Positions 1 through 8,249 of a stretch of DNA of 21,006 nucleotides are shown here, piece by piece. The position numbers were made by a program, and so were the translations under genes. Below the pieces are notes generated by a model, which saw only the letters and a list, made by a program, of their open reading frames with translations, did not search any database and was not told where the DNA came from. The stretch spans positions 1-21,006 of IMG/VR virus record IMGVR_UViG_3300032265_000155. One strand, 5' to 3'. Source of the stretch: a virus. Positions within the stretch are counted from its first letter, which is position 1. Each line of letters begins with the position of its first letter.

Positions 1-1205
1 GACGCGCTGATCTGGCCAGCCATATAACGACGCCGAAGATCAGCCTCAGCGATTGAAAGCTCGCGAGTGATGTCAGCGTTTTGATCCTGGCGAATCTGAC
101 TGATTTGTTGATTGTAAGATTGGACAGCAGGTGCTGCGCCTTCACCGATTGCCCCAGCAAGACTTGGGTTTCTGGATGCGGCGATGCGAAGGCCAGCTTC
201 AACAAGCGCCATCCTGCGCGCCTCGCTACGGCGCTCGCCCTCGTTGGTGCGAGAAGCCTTGATGCGGTCCAGCAATTCCTGGGGAATGCCAGGGAACAGA
301 GCAAGGTTCCTTTCCATGTTCTGCGCGATAGTGGGCAACGCGCTAGGCGCGGCTGCTGCGGGAGCGGCGCTTGGTGCCAAAGCCCTGATACCGCCAGCAG
401 CAGAACCGCTTGCTGGAGGGCCGCCAGCGGGAGGCTCCGGGGGAAGCAGCAATGTTTGGGCGGGGGCTGCTGGCGAACCGCCTTCAGTGCGTGCTGGAGG
501 GGTGGCAGCAGTGGAAGAAGGGGCTGCCGCTGGTGCTGCGGCTGGGGCGGCTGGCTGCGTCGGCGCAGCAATTGGATTATTTTTTATGTATTCTTCAGGG
601 TTATCCCACATTGCCTGCGGGTTGAAGTTTGGATTGTTAGCATTCTGAGTCACATAATCAAGATACTCGGCAGCCCTTCTACGAGTATTTGCCCCTGTGG
701 TGAACCAAGAGGGCAGGTTGGATTGGCTGCCATAATGGGACTGAAGACCCTCGACAGCAATTCTTCTGCGCTCATCGTCGCTCGGAGGCGCAACCATTCT
801 TTGCGCTACATCACCAACGCCCCTGATGATATTGCGACCGAAGGTGATGGCTGGGATTTCTCCTTCACCCTCAACCGCTTCGCCCTTAGCCATATGAACA
901 ATGCCACCCTCGCGCATCGCCTCGATGCCGGGAGCGTTCTCCTCCGTGGGATAGTCTTCATCTCCAGGCTCGGGCGTCGAGAGACTGCGAATCCCCATCG
1001 GGGCTTGCATGTTCTCTTCGCTGGTCAGGTCTTCAGCGACGGTGCTGCGCGGCTCTTGCGCCTGCTTCGCCCTCATCTCCTGGCGGCGGCGCAACTCAGA
1101 CAGCACTAGATAGGACGGAGCCGTGCTATCCGGTGAAGTTATCAGGCTCTTTAGTTGATCGTCTGATGCGTTTTTAAGGGCATCTTGAATGCTGAGAAGA
1201 TTCAT
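1..1205 (-). CDS. Large virion protein, probable internal/DNA-ejection protein (3'-truncated by window edge)
   Basis: The frame is open from an ATG at 1205 to the left edge without a stop, giving 401 visible residues; the C-terminus is outside the window. The ATG overlaps the stop of the upstream gene by 4 bases (ATGA), which fixes the start. Residues 30-45 read PSYLVLSELRRRQEMR, a pattern I know from N-termini of podovirus structural proteins. A GGIVHMAKGE segment lies at 100-109. Residues about 210-295 are an Ala/Pro-rich linker. A helical region follows (about 295-400), with MALVEAGLRIAASRNPSLAG at 332-351, which resembles the recurrent 'GL.i....P....aIGeGa' segment of such proteins. No enzymatic motif is visible. 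Position after gp13-like and 300-residue genes suggests a T7 gp15/gp16-type role in the internal core or ejectosome. The gene call is firm; the function is inference. Confidence 0.8.
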   Translation of the reverse strand, partial: MNLLSIQDALKNASDDQLKSLITSPDSTAPSYLVLSELRRRQEMRAKQAQEPRSTVAEDLTSEENMQAPMGIRSLSTPEPGDEDYPTEENAPGIEAMREGGIVHMAKGEAVEGEGEIPAITFGRNIIRGVGDVAQRMVAPPSDDERRRIAVEGLQSHYGSQSNLPSWFTTGANTRRRAAEYLDYVTQNANNPNFNPQAMWDNPEEYIKNNPIAAPTQPAAPAAAPAAAPSSTAATPPARTEGGSPAAPAQTLLLPPEPPAGGPPASGSAAGGIRALAPSAAPAAAAPSALPTIAQNMERNLALFPGIPQELLDRIKASRTNEGERRSEARRMALVEAGLRIAASRNPSLAGAIGEGAAPAVQSYNQQISQIRQDQNADITRELSIAEADLRRRYMAGQISA

Positions 1206-2104
1206 TTGTCGTTCCCATTGCCTGAAAGCAAAGCCAATCCAGACATGGCAAGACCACCATACTGGGCGATTGGGCTTGGCTGCCTAGTGGCTTGAGTTGT
1301 TGTTGTGTTTGCTTGGACCGGAACGCCGCGCATGATGTTTGACAAATATCCCACTTGATTTTTTTCAAAATCACGTTGGTCAACAAAGTTTTGGTAACCA
1401 AGGTCCAACTCTCTCTGCTTCAATTCTTGTTGAGCAGCGCCTTGGCTATTCAAGGCCTGAACCTGAGCCAAGGTCAGCCCCTGCTGCTGGGCATTGAGAG
1501 AACCCATCTGAGCGCCAGCTTGCAGGCCAAGGCTTCCGCCAGCCAGTGAGGCATTGCGGTCTGCGTTGTATTGCTGCTGGGCATTTGTGAAAGCTTGTTG
1601 GCGACCAGACGCCTCGATATCATTCAGGCGATTGCCTAATCCACGCTGTGCAACGCCCTGCTGGATAGCATCACGATAGCCGCCGAACGCACCAGCATTG
1701 ATTGCCTGTGTGTCGCGTCCCGGTTGCCCCTCACTATAATCACGCAAGGCCGCGTCTTTCTGACGCTGAATGACGCTGTTCATGTAGGGAGACATATACT
1801 GGTCAGCCTGCTGCTGACCGAATGGCTGGCTTGCCCCAAACCCCACATTCGCCGCTTGCTGCGTCATACCAACACCAGCATTAACGCCCGGTGTGCCTTG
1901 GGCCGCTAGATTCCTGGTAATATCAAACGCTTGATTTGTATCTCCAGTAAAATCAGCAATTCGCTGCTCGCCATATGGCTGATATGCTTGTTCGCTCGCA
2001 GTCTTAGCGCGAGACATGATGTTTTCAAAATATGGGCGAGCATATGCGGGAAGTTCGTTGGTTTGAGTTGACGTTGCCGTCGGTTTCATTTTGCCGCCGC
2101 TCAT
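1202..2104 (-). CDS. Gln/Ala-rich structural protein, putative internal virion (gp14-position) protein
   Basis: This 300-residue product starts with ATG at 2104, one base after the stop of the gp13-like gene. It is rich in Gln, Ala and Asn and predicted to be mostly helical. The segment YMSPYMNSVIQRQKDAALRD (about 103-122), followed shortly by NAGAFGGYRDA, is a pattern I recognise from conserved podovirus virion proteins of unknown exact role. The C-terminus has a short hydrophobic stretch, IAQYGGLAMSGLALLSG (about 279-295), long enough to insert in or lie on a membrane. In T7 the gene after gp13 encodes gp14, the small ejection protein that forms the outer-membrane channel. The position, the helical composition and the C-terminal hydrophobic stretch fit that role, but I see no sequence identity to gp14 itself. 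It could also be a generic minor virion protein. Confidence 0.8.
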   Translation of the reverse strand: MSGGKMKPTATSTQTNELPAYARPYFENIMSRAKTASEQAYQPYGEQRIADFTGDTNQAFDITRNLAAQGTPGVNAGVGMTQQAANVGFGASQPFGQQQADQYMSPYMNSVIQRQKDAALRDYSEGQPGRDTQAINAGAFGGYRDAIQQGVAQRGLGNRLNDIEASGRQQAFTNAQQQYNADRNASLAGGSLGLQAGAQMGSLNAQQQGLTLAQVQALNSQGAAQQELKQRELDLGYQNFVDQRDFEKNQVGYLSNIMRGVPVQANTTTTQATRQPSPIAQYGGLAMSGLALLSGNGNDK

Positions 2105-2105
2105 A

Positions 2106-2519
2106 TCAAATGTCCTTTTCCATCATGGTCAATCCCCATTTGATTCCATGAGACTCAAGCATCTTTACCCACCCCCTTCTACCATACGCTTCAAGCCCGC
2201 TGCATTTATTATTCCTGCCCCAGGATGAAAGGGTTTGAATTACTTCATCTCGCCACAAACGGAAATCAGTTCCGGCAAGAAACAGAACGGTCAAAAGGCG
2301 GCGAGATGGGTAATCACTGATTGAGGTTACCGCGCATCCAATAATATCTCGTTCATCATTAAAAGCAATCCAAAGCTGCATGTCTCCAAGCTTGGAGGCA
2401 GTTCTAATATCTTCAACCAAATATCTGCCATTTGTCAAAACAACGGCTGGCGCAAGAATCTTTTCAACAATATCCCATACATCATTGATATGTTTGGGAG
2501 GAACAAAGCTGATGTTCAC
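2106..2519 (-). CDS. GNAT-fold, T7 gp13-like internal virion protein
   Basis: This 137-residue product starts with GTG at 2519, and the GTG overlaps the upstream stop as GTGA, which suggests coupled translation. The layout is that of a degenerate acetyltransferase (GNAT) fold: an N-terminal helix-rich half, the strand pair MQLWIAFNDERDIIGCAVTS near 47-66, and a C-terminal segment EAYGRRGWVKMLESHGIKWG near 111-130. That last segment is the most conserved part of T7 gp13/DUF2833-type proteins as I know them. In T7, gp13 is needed for assembly of the internal core and is encoded directly after the nozzle gene gp12. Here the nozzle-like gene lies two genes upstream, with a spike and a 396-residue protein between. 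Catalytic acetyltransferase activity is not implied, since I see no clear acetyl-CoA pyrophosphate loop (Q/RxxGxG/A). The GC content is visibly lower than in neighbours. Confidence 0.78.
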   Translation of the reverse strand: MNISFVPPKHINDVWDIVEKILAPAVVLTNGRYLVEDIRTASKLGDMQLWIAFNDERDIIGCAVTSISDYPSRRLLTVLFLAGTDFRLWRDEVIQTLSSWGRNNKCSGLEAYGRRGWVKMLESHGIKWGLTMMEKDI

Positions 2520-3706
2520 AGAGTGATCTTTCCGCCAATCGATTTAGGCTGAGTCTTCTTGCCTGTCCGCTGCTTCCTGACAGCGTTCATCATCTCATGC
2601 AAACGACGAACGCCGTGATCGGTTGAGCCATCACCCAAGCCAGACACCACATCGGCGGGCACCACAAACTCGCCATCAGCAAGGCGAACCTGTTGACGGC
2701 CTTCGATTGTGCCAGGGATTAAATCATCCATGCCGCCACCAGCGCCAGTGATGCGACCGCCAGTCATTTTGTCGCGCAACATATACAAAGCATCGCGGCC
2801 AAACATGTTCTCAAACCGTTCCAAAGCTTCTCTGGGGCGGGGGTGTTCGTTAAGTAGGGCCGCCTTAGCCTCGTTCATGATGTTGGCTGTCATGCCTTCC
2901 TCGCCACGCATGGAGGCAATCCCTCCTTTGGACAACAAGAGGAGGGGAAGCATAGCAAGGGCTTCTGGACTGGCAGCAGCGGCAACTTCTGGGACAGCAG
3001 CAGCCGCCGCCTCTGGGGCGAAAGCAGCAGCCGCCTCTGGAGCAGCCGCCGCCGCTTCTGGGGCGGCAGTGGCAGCCTCTGAAGCTGAGCCAGGGCTGTT
3101 GAAAAATTGAGATGCATGTTTACCAAGCCTTGTTCCCAAATCGGAAATTTGCCTGATAAGACCGGGAGAACCTTGGGGAGCTTGAGGGCCTTTTTCTTTT
3201 TTATTAATAATTGTGGCTGGGTTGCTTTCGTAAAATTTATTTCTGGTAAGCGGGCCTTCGTCAGGATTGCTTGGCGGAACAGGAGGTAATGGCATGCCGT
3301 TAGGCGCATACGCCGGGCCTGTTGAGTTTGATTGGTTGGCAAAGTCAGCATCGGTTGCTGATGTTGCGTATGGAGAAGCGCCACCACCAACAAACATCCC
3401 CGGCTCTCCAGGCATTGCTGTTCCGGAAATCTGACCGGATGAGGTCTTGGCCATGTCTGAGTCTGGGTATGTATACGAATTGTCGCTAGGGCGGTTCAGA
3501 CGCCGCGCACCAGCAATAGCTGCGGAGAGAGCGGGTAGGGCAACGTCGCTTAAATTGAAAGCCTCTGGCAGCCCTGTGTGTGGGTTGTAAGTGAAGTCTT
3601 TGCCAGTTAGCTGGCGGATTCCCTCAAGCTCTGCCCGGCTGACATGGAGAAGGGTGTCGTCCCCATGCCGACCATAGCCTGCTAGATGGTTTACTGTGCG
3701 GTCCAT
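2516..3706 (-). CDS. Conserved phage structural protein with GRxGD N-terminus and ADGEFVVPADVVS C-terminus
   Basis: This 396-residue product starts with ATG at 3706, with AAGGA upstream. Three parts are visible. The N-terminus (about 1-55) carries YGRHGDDTLLHVSRAEL and NPHTGLPEAF, a paired motif common at the starts of phage virion proteins. A middle part (about 60-250) is disordered and Pro/Ser-rich and ends in a PEAAAAA-type low-complexity run at 207-249, then a short hydrophobic stretch LAMLPLLLLSKGGIASM (250-266). The C-terminal domain (about 316-396) contains MDDLIPGTIEGRQQVRLADG followed by EFVVPADVVSGLGDGSTD and ends Lys-rich. This C-terminal module is widespread in podoviruses with no assigned function as far as I know. 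The location between spike and gp13-like gene points to a virion or ejection role (inference). Confidence 0.82.
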   Translation of the reverse strand: MDRTVNHLAGYGRHGDDTLLHVSRAELEGIRQLTGKDFTYNPHTGLPEAFNLSDVALPALSAAIAGARRLNRPSDNSYTYPDSDMAKTSSGQISGTAMPGEPGMFVGGGASPYATSATDADFANQSNSTGPAYAPNGMPLPPVPPSNPDEGPLTRNKFYESNPATIINKKEKGPQAPQGSPGLIRQISDLGTRLGKHASQFFNSPGSASEAATAAPEAAAAAPEAAAAFAPEAAAAAVPEVAAAASPEALAMLPLLLLSKGGIASMRGEEGMTANIMNEAKAALLNEHPRPREALERFENMFGRDALYMLRDKMTGGRITGAGGGMDDLIPGTIEGRQQVRLADGEFVVPADVVSGLGDGSTDHGVRRLHEMMNAVRKQRTGKKTQPKSIGGKITL

Positions 3707-3719
3707 GAAGGATTCCTTC
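3707..3719 (-). promoter_or_regulatory. 13-base palindrome covering the ribosome-binding site of the 396-residue protein gene
   Basis: On the minus strand GAAGGAATCCTTC lies immediately before the ATG at 3706. It can fold into a 5-bp stem (GAAGG/CCTTC) with an AAT loop, and the only plausible Shine-Dalgarno sequence (AAGGA) is inside the 5' arm. This junction is also the longest intergenic gap in the window (49 bases). The stem is short, so any effect on translation would be modest. The sequence is seen directly; a regulatory function is inference. Confidence 0.4.
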
Positions 3720-3755
3720 TTTCAGAAGCGGGGCATAATACCTCAGTTGCCCAGT

Positions 3756-6095
3756 TCATGAATGCTCTTTTTTGTAATTGTCAAACTCTAGTTTAAGTTC
3801 TTGAACGGCCTTCCACAAAACGGGTATTAACTGGTCCGGGCGAAGATGCTCCACGCCCTCTTCGTCTTTGACATACCCGCCAAAATCAAGGCCAGTCTTG
3901 TCAAACGCAGCCTTTACGTCAGACGCCAGGAAGCCCCAGTGAGTGCGCTTGCCGGGCCTGTCAACATAGATAACTTCTTCGACATCCTCTTCAACAAAGC
4001 CTTCGCCATCCGGTGCTGGCACTTGCTTCTTGGTGACCTTCTTTTCCTCAATCTTACCGCCCGACACCCATTTAAATGTAACGGGGTCAATGCCCTGAAT
4101 AATCGGCAGGGCGGCAGGCAAGGAAGAGATATCGGTCTTAAGAGTAGGATCGGATGTTATGATGGTGCCATTGGCGGCATAGACGTTTGCCCACCGATTG
4201 GCCGAGCCACCAAGGTTGAATGCGTTATCAGAAACTGGATAAAGGGTTGTTTGAATAAACGTGCCGCCAAACTGGCCGTAAGGCGCAATAAGCAGATTGG
4301 TAGATGAGTTCACCAAGGCGACCTTTTCGCCGCCGCTGGTGTTCCAAGAAAGGTTTTGCCCATCTTTAAAACGAACAGTGCCAGTTGAAGACATGCTCGC
4401 AAAGTCAAGCGCGTAGCTAGGGTTACCAACCACTTGCATGGCAGTGCCAGAAGGTGAGTTGATATAAAGGCTGCCGCCAGACACCTGACCAACTGCGGCA
4501 AGCGCACTGCCCGCAATAGTTCCTGTAGTCGTTACACTAGCGCCAGCAATAGCTCCAACAAAAGACCCGTTATTAGCAGCAAGCTGACCGCTCAATGTTA
4601 GACCGCCGCCATTGGTAACGTAATTCTGAACGATCTTGTTCGTGCCGGTACCGCCGTCAGCAATATTAGCAATGATGTTATTATTAATAACATTGCCAAC
4701 TATTTGATAATAATCGGACGCGCCGCTATTGATAAACACACCATAAGATTGAGTGGTTCCTACGTCACTGAATGAGGTGTCGTTGCTAATAGTGTTTCCC
4801 GTAATAGTAAATTTAGAAATGCCTGCACCAATGCCAATACCTGCATAACCTGGGGCTGCGATAGAATTTAAAGCAATGATATTGTTATTTATGCAGGCAC
4901 CAAAACCAGCATTTAACAAAATACCAAACTGAGCATTGCCCCAAATTCTACTGTTAGTGACCAGCAGTTCACTACGCCAATTGTTTGCCGTAACAATTCC
5001 ACTGCCCGTAAAGGTAGAGCCAATCCAGCTTGTGGTAAGGAAGCAACCTTCGCCACCATAAAGGCAAATCGCGTCATTCCATTGATGATCGCATTCCAAA
5101 TCAAAAGCATGTAGCCATGTCGGAAATGAATAAGAACCGATTGTTGGAGATGCTCCAACACTATCCTGCATCAATATTGCGTTGCCGCCCCACAAAAATG
5201 CAGAAGCTTCAATAATTAAACTGTGTGCATATGAATCATAAATAACATGAACAAAACTAGTTGATCCGGTTGTTACTTCAGAGTTGTCCATTACAACTTT
5301 AGAAATAACACAGCGGAAGCTGTTAAGAGCAAACGTGCCGTAATATTTAATACCGTAGCTGCCATAGAATGCGCGCATTTCGCAATCAATTATTTGATTG
5401 CCAGTGCCCCACATTGAAACGCCGTTGCCCGTGCCTGATATTCTGCAAGTCCGCACTTCACAAAAGTATGCGTTGTTTTGAAAAGCAATAGCATGACCAA
5501 CTGTTAAATTGCTTGCGCCGGGCAAACGCCTGATGTTGATGGATTCAATGATGCAGTGAGTTTTTGCACTAATAGTGATAACGCTTCTTGCCGTTCCATC
5601 ATTGGAGGCACCCCACTCAATGATGGTGCTGGCTGTCGCCGTGGTGTCGGTAAGGCCAAATGGTCCGTTGCCACTCTCGCCATACATCCGCTGGCTACTG
5701 GATGTCATCGATAGGCCAGACGTAACCAGATACCTGCCTGAAGGCAGATAGACGTTCTTCTTGGTGTTTAGCGCAGCTTGGATGGCAGCCGTGTCGTTTG
5801 CGACACCATCGCCGACAGCACCGAAGTCTTTAACGCTGACAACATCAGCCGCCTTGCTTTGCCAAGTGCGGGTGGTTGCGTCTGTCCCAGGTTGCAAGAA
5901 GCCTTGAAAGGTTGGCGCTGCTGCCACCCCGTTGCCAGTAAAGGCATAACCAGCAGTGCCGGTAGACGCGCCTGCTCCACCTCCACCAGCAAAGGAGGCG
6001 TCAAAGTTTTGATCAATTGCCCGAATAAGCTGGTCGCCCCAAACTCTATCCCAGTCATCGACCGCGAGGGGAAGTCTTGTGCGGCCTTGGCTCAT
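3756..6095 (-). CDS. Tail spike: right-handed beta-helix (pectate-lyase-3-like) with C-terminal Peptidase_S74 chaperone
   Basis: This 779-residue product starts with ATG at 6095, overlapping the upstream stop as ATGA. The N-terminal about 80 residues should attach the spike to the tail; they include [17 protein letters not shown]. At 86-108 the segment [20 protein letters not shown] is the signature start of Pectate_lyase_3 beta-helix domains. A long parallel beta-helix follows (to about 500), rich in Asn/Ile turns typical of capsule- or LPS-degrading or binding spikes. Residues 648-779 are a Peptidase_S74 intramolecular chaperone: SDPTLKTDI holds the expected Ser648/Lys653 dyad, and [18 protein letters not shown] and [17 protein letters not shown] are the family's other conserved blocks. 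This domain trimerises the fibre and then cuts itself off. The centre of the beta-helix (about 4650-5600) is much more AT-rich than the ends, suggesting module exchange. The glycan substrate is unknown. Confidence 0.93.
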   Translation of the reverse strand: MSQGRTRLPLAVDDWDRVWGDQLIRAIDQNFDASFAGGGGAGASTGTAGYAFTGNGVAAAPTFQGFLQPGTDATTRTWQSKAADVVSVKDFGAVGDGVANDTAAIQAALNTKKNVYLPSGRYLVTSGLSMTSSSQRMYGESGNGPFGLTDTTATASTIIEWGASNDGTARSVITISAKTHCIIESINIRRLPGASNLTVGHAIAFQNNAYFCEVRTCRISGTGNGVSMWGTGNQIIDCEMRAFYGSYGIKYYGTFALNSFRCVISKVVMDNSEVTTGSTSFVHVIYDSYAHSLIIEASAFLWGGNAILMQDSVGASPTIGSYSFPTWLHAFDLECDHQWNDAICLYGGEGCFLTTSWIGSTFTGSGIVTANNWRSELLVTNSRIWGNAQFGILLNAGFGACINNNIIALNSIAAPGYAGIGIGAGISKFTITGNTISNDTSFSDVGTTQSYGVFINSGASDYYQIVGNVINNNIIANIADGGTGTNKIVQNYVTNGGGLTLSGQLAANNGSFVGAIAGASVTTTGTIAGSALAAVGQVSGGSLYINSPSGTAMQVVGNPSYALDFASMSSTGTVRFKDGQNLSWNTSGGEKVALVNSSTNLLIAPYGQFGGTFIQTTLYPVSDNAFNLGGSANRWANVYAANGTIITSDPTLKTDISSLPAALPIIQGIDPVTFKWVSGGKIEEKKVTKKQVPAPDGEGFVEEDVEEVIYVDRPGKRTHWGFLASDVKAAFDKTGLDFGGYVKDEEGVEHLRPDQLIPVLWKAVQELKLEFDNYKKEHS

Positions 6096-8248
6096 CTTCT
6101 GCCATCCTCTTTGATATCAACACGCGGTGCGCCAAGACGCCATGCTACGCCCACTCCATCGCTTTGTACACGCAGCGTCATCATGCGCCCCCGCAAGCGG
6201 AAGTAAGTCTGACTGGTAAACTGCTCGACGGGGAATGTGACGATAGTTACTCCCCCTTGATCGCTTGTGTTTGAGATGTATTTTGTGTCGTTGTCTTTTG
6301 TTTGGCTAAAACTGGAGCCAGAGAAGTCTTGAGTTTTCAGGACAAAGTTTACAGACGGGTTTGCAGAAGAGCTATTTCTGAATGTTAAGTCAGGTATCAT
6401 TCTCCAGGCAAACCCGAATGTTTCTCCAGAACCAATTTCGATTGGAGCGCTTTCAATATAAGCCACGATAGGTGAGTATGGATTGGTAGAACCATCGTCT
6501 TGACCGATTTCATGAAAATAAACATACCCATCAACGCCAGCGGCGCGGGGATAATCTTCAATACTGCGGTCGATCCATGCGGTTCTAGCAATATTTCCTA
6601 TCGTCCAAACTTTTTCATTGTAGTTGTAAACTACATAACGGTCATTCTCTTCTGAGTTCAAGCTTGGATAAAACCACCAAACCTCGTTGAACGACATATT
6701 GCTACCGCCGTAAATTTTATCGGCTTGGTTCCAATTCAGATCGTTGAAGACATAATCCTTGACAGAGCATGGCAATCCATACACGCGACCATCGTATTGG
6801 TAAAAGTTATTTGCCCCCATCCAGAATACCACATCGTTGGATGATGCAATGGCGTTTGGAGCAATTAAGGTTGCCATACCCAAGCGGCTGATGGTGTATT
6901 CATATGGAGCGCCGATGTACTTCAAAGCGTGAACAGCGCTATCAGTCCAAACGAGAATCTCTTGTTTGGTTTTGATTGCCGACATGAACTCGGAGCCGGT
7001 AGGAATGCGAAGACCGCCAGCCGCGTTTGTTTCGAGTGGCGTCCATTGAAGCGGATTTTGATTATCTGACCAACGAATCAACAAACGATCCTGAACCCCA
7101 GTCAAGATATCAGTGCAACCAAACGCCAAAACCTTTCGGTCAAGTGTTGATACCATAATTTGACGGGCGACGGCAGGAACGTCAGAAGCATCAACCTTAC
7201 TACCCAAGTCAACAGCTCTAACTCCAAGCCCATCGGAGTTTGCCCAGTAATAGATTGCCGCATCGCGCGGGTTGATGATCAGGTCTTGCCCGTAGTTATC
7301 GCTGGACCACAGGCGAAGACGTGTACTGGATACCTGAGTGTTGGCGGGAACGCCCCAACCAGTGCCGTCCAGGGCAACCATAGATGTGCCCGCAGGAACG
7401 CTCTGAGATATGTTGATAGTGTATGTGCCCAATCCCCCAGTCCCTCCCCCTGAGCCGGAAGGAATCAACGCCGATATATAGGTTGCGTTAGAGCCTGGAG
7501 GATTAGTCGATACGCCACTGCCGGTAATCAAATCCCCAACTTTAATCAGGGCGGTCGTGCCCGTAGGGATTGCTGAAACTGTTAAGGTTGTACTGGTTAT
7601 GGAGCCAGTAAACGAAACGCTGTTGGCCGCGATAATGCCACCCCAAGTGCCAGCACCCCAGCCATTGGCGTAGAGTGTGCTGTTTGTGCCTGTATTAATC
7701 TGAAATTTAGCAGTAACAGAGCCGCCGCCAGTCGTTGCAGACGATGCTGGCGTGGCAGAAAGAATGTTGAATTGAGAAGAAGACAGAACTTTGGTGATTT
7801 GATATTCACCGTTCAGTGTCAACCCTCCAACAGACGTTGCTCCAGAAAATGTAACAAAATCATTTTCTGTTGCGCCGTGATTTGGAATTGTGACAAGCAC
7901 AATTCTTGATGTTCCAGAACCGGTGTTAGTTGTAAATGGGTTTGATACAGCAGGATCGGTTGTGTATCTAATTGGCGTGATGTCATACATAGACCCACCA
8001 CGCTCAATGTAATATTTAAAGTCCGTGCCAATGCCGAGATAGTAACTTCCTGTCAAATCAGAAAATGCAAATAGCTGACGGCATGTTCCTTGGAAGCGTT
8101 GGAGAACAGCCTTTTGCCAGCCACCAATCTTCTCCGGTGACCCAGCGCGAAACCGAACCTTGTCGGCTTCAGACCAAGAACCCGATGAGGAGTATCTTGA
8201 TCCATCATGCTGAACACCAGGAGTGAATAGGAGCTTCTGGAGAGGCAT
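6092..8248 (-). CDS. Conserved podovirus tail protein, probable tail nozzle (T7 gp12 position)
   Basis: I place the start at the ATG at 8248, giving 718 residues that begin [13 protein letters not shown], the usual start of this family. It follows the upstream TAA by one base. An in-frame TTG at 8281 would add 11 residues overlapping the previous gene and is less likely. Conserved stretches include [55 protein letters not shown] and [20 protein letters not shown], ending [19 protein letters not shown]. These repeated beta-sheet blades are typical of a family found across podoviruses. Size (T7 gp12 is about 790 residues) and the position ahead of internal virion genes support a nozzle role; I cannot prove this from sequence alone. 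About residues 205-293 look like an extra beta-rich domain inserted between GWGAGTWGG and GTGWGVPA. Confidence 0.85.
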   Translation of the reverse strand: MPLQKLLFTPGVQHDGSRYSSSGSWSEADKVRFRAGSPEKIGGWQKAVLQRFQGTCRQLFAFSDLTGSYYLGIGTDFKYYIERGGSMYDITPIRYTTDPAVSNPFTTNTGSGTSRIVLVTIPNHGATENDFVTFSGATSVGGLTLNGEYQITKVLSSSQFNILSATPASSATTGGGSVTAKFQINTGTNSTLYANGWGAGTWGGIIAANSVSFTGSITSTTLTVSAIPTGTTALIKVGDLITGSGVSTNPPGSNATYISALIPSGSGGGTGGLGTYTINISQSVPAGTSMVALDGTGWGVPANTQVSSTRLRLWSSDNYGQDLIINPRDAAIYYWANSDGLGVRAVDLGSKVDASDVPAVARQIMVSTLDRKVLAFGCTDILTGVQDRLLIRWSDNQNPLQWTPLETNAAGGLRIPTGSEFMSAIKTKQEILVWTDSAVHALKYIGAPYEYTISRLGMATLIAPNAIASSNDVVFWMGANNFYQYDGRVYGLPCSVKDYVFNDLNWNQADKIYGGSNMSFNEVWWFYPSLNSEENDRYVVYNYNEKVWTIGNIARTAWIDRSIEDYPRAAGVDGYVYFHEIGQDDGSTNPYSPIVAYIESAPIEIGSGETFGFAWRMIPDLTFRNSSSANPSVNFVLKTQDFSGSSFSQTKDNDTKYISNTSDQGGVTIVTFPVEQFTSQTYFRLRGRMMTLRVQSDGVGVAWRLGAPRVDIKEDGRR

Positions 8249-8249
8249 G

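Noticed and set aside
81-1109. Long plus-strand open frame (342 codons) opposite the left-edge virion gene
   Set aside because: Its product is Arg/Cys/Trp-rich without recognisable motifs, while the opposite strand encodes a conserved phage protein in frame with its neighbours.
2106-2519. A functional acetyltransferase gene (host-modification enzyme)
   Set aside because: The acetyl-CoA loop motif is not evident, and the conserved C-terminal part and position match T7 gp13-type virion proteins better.
3756-6095. True pectate lyase enzyme
   Set aside because: The domain name refers to the beta-helix fold. The phage tail context and S74 domain indicate a spike, and its actual glycan activity cannot be read from the sequence.
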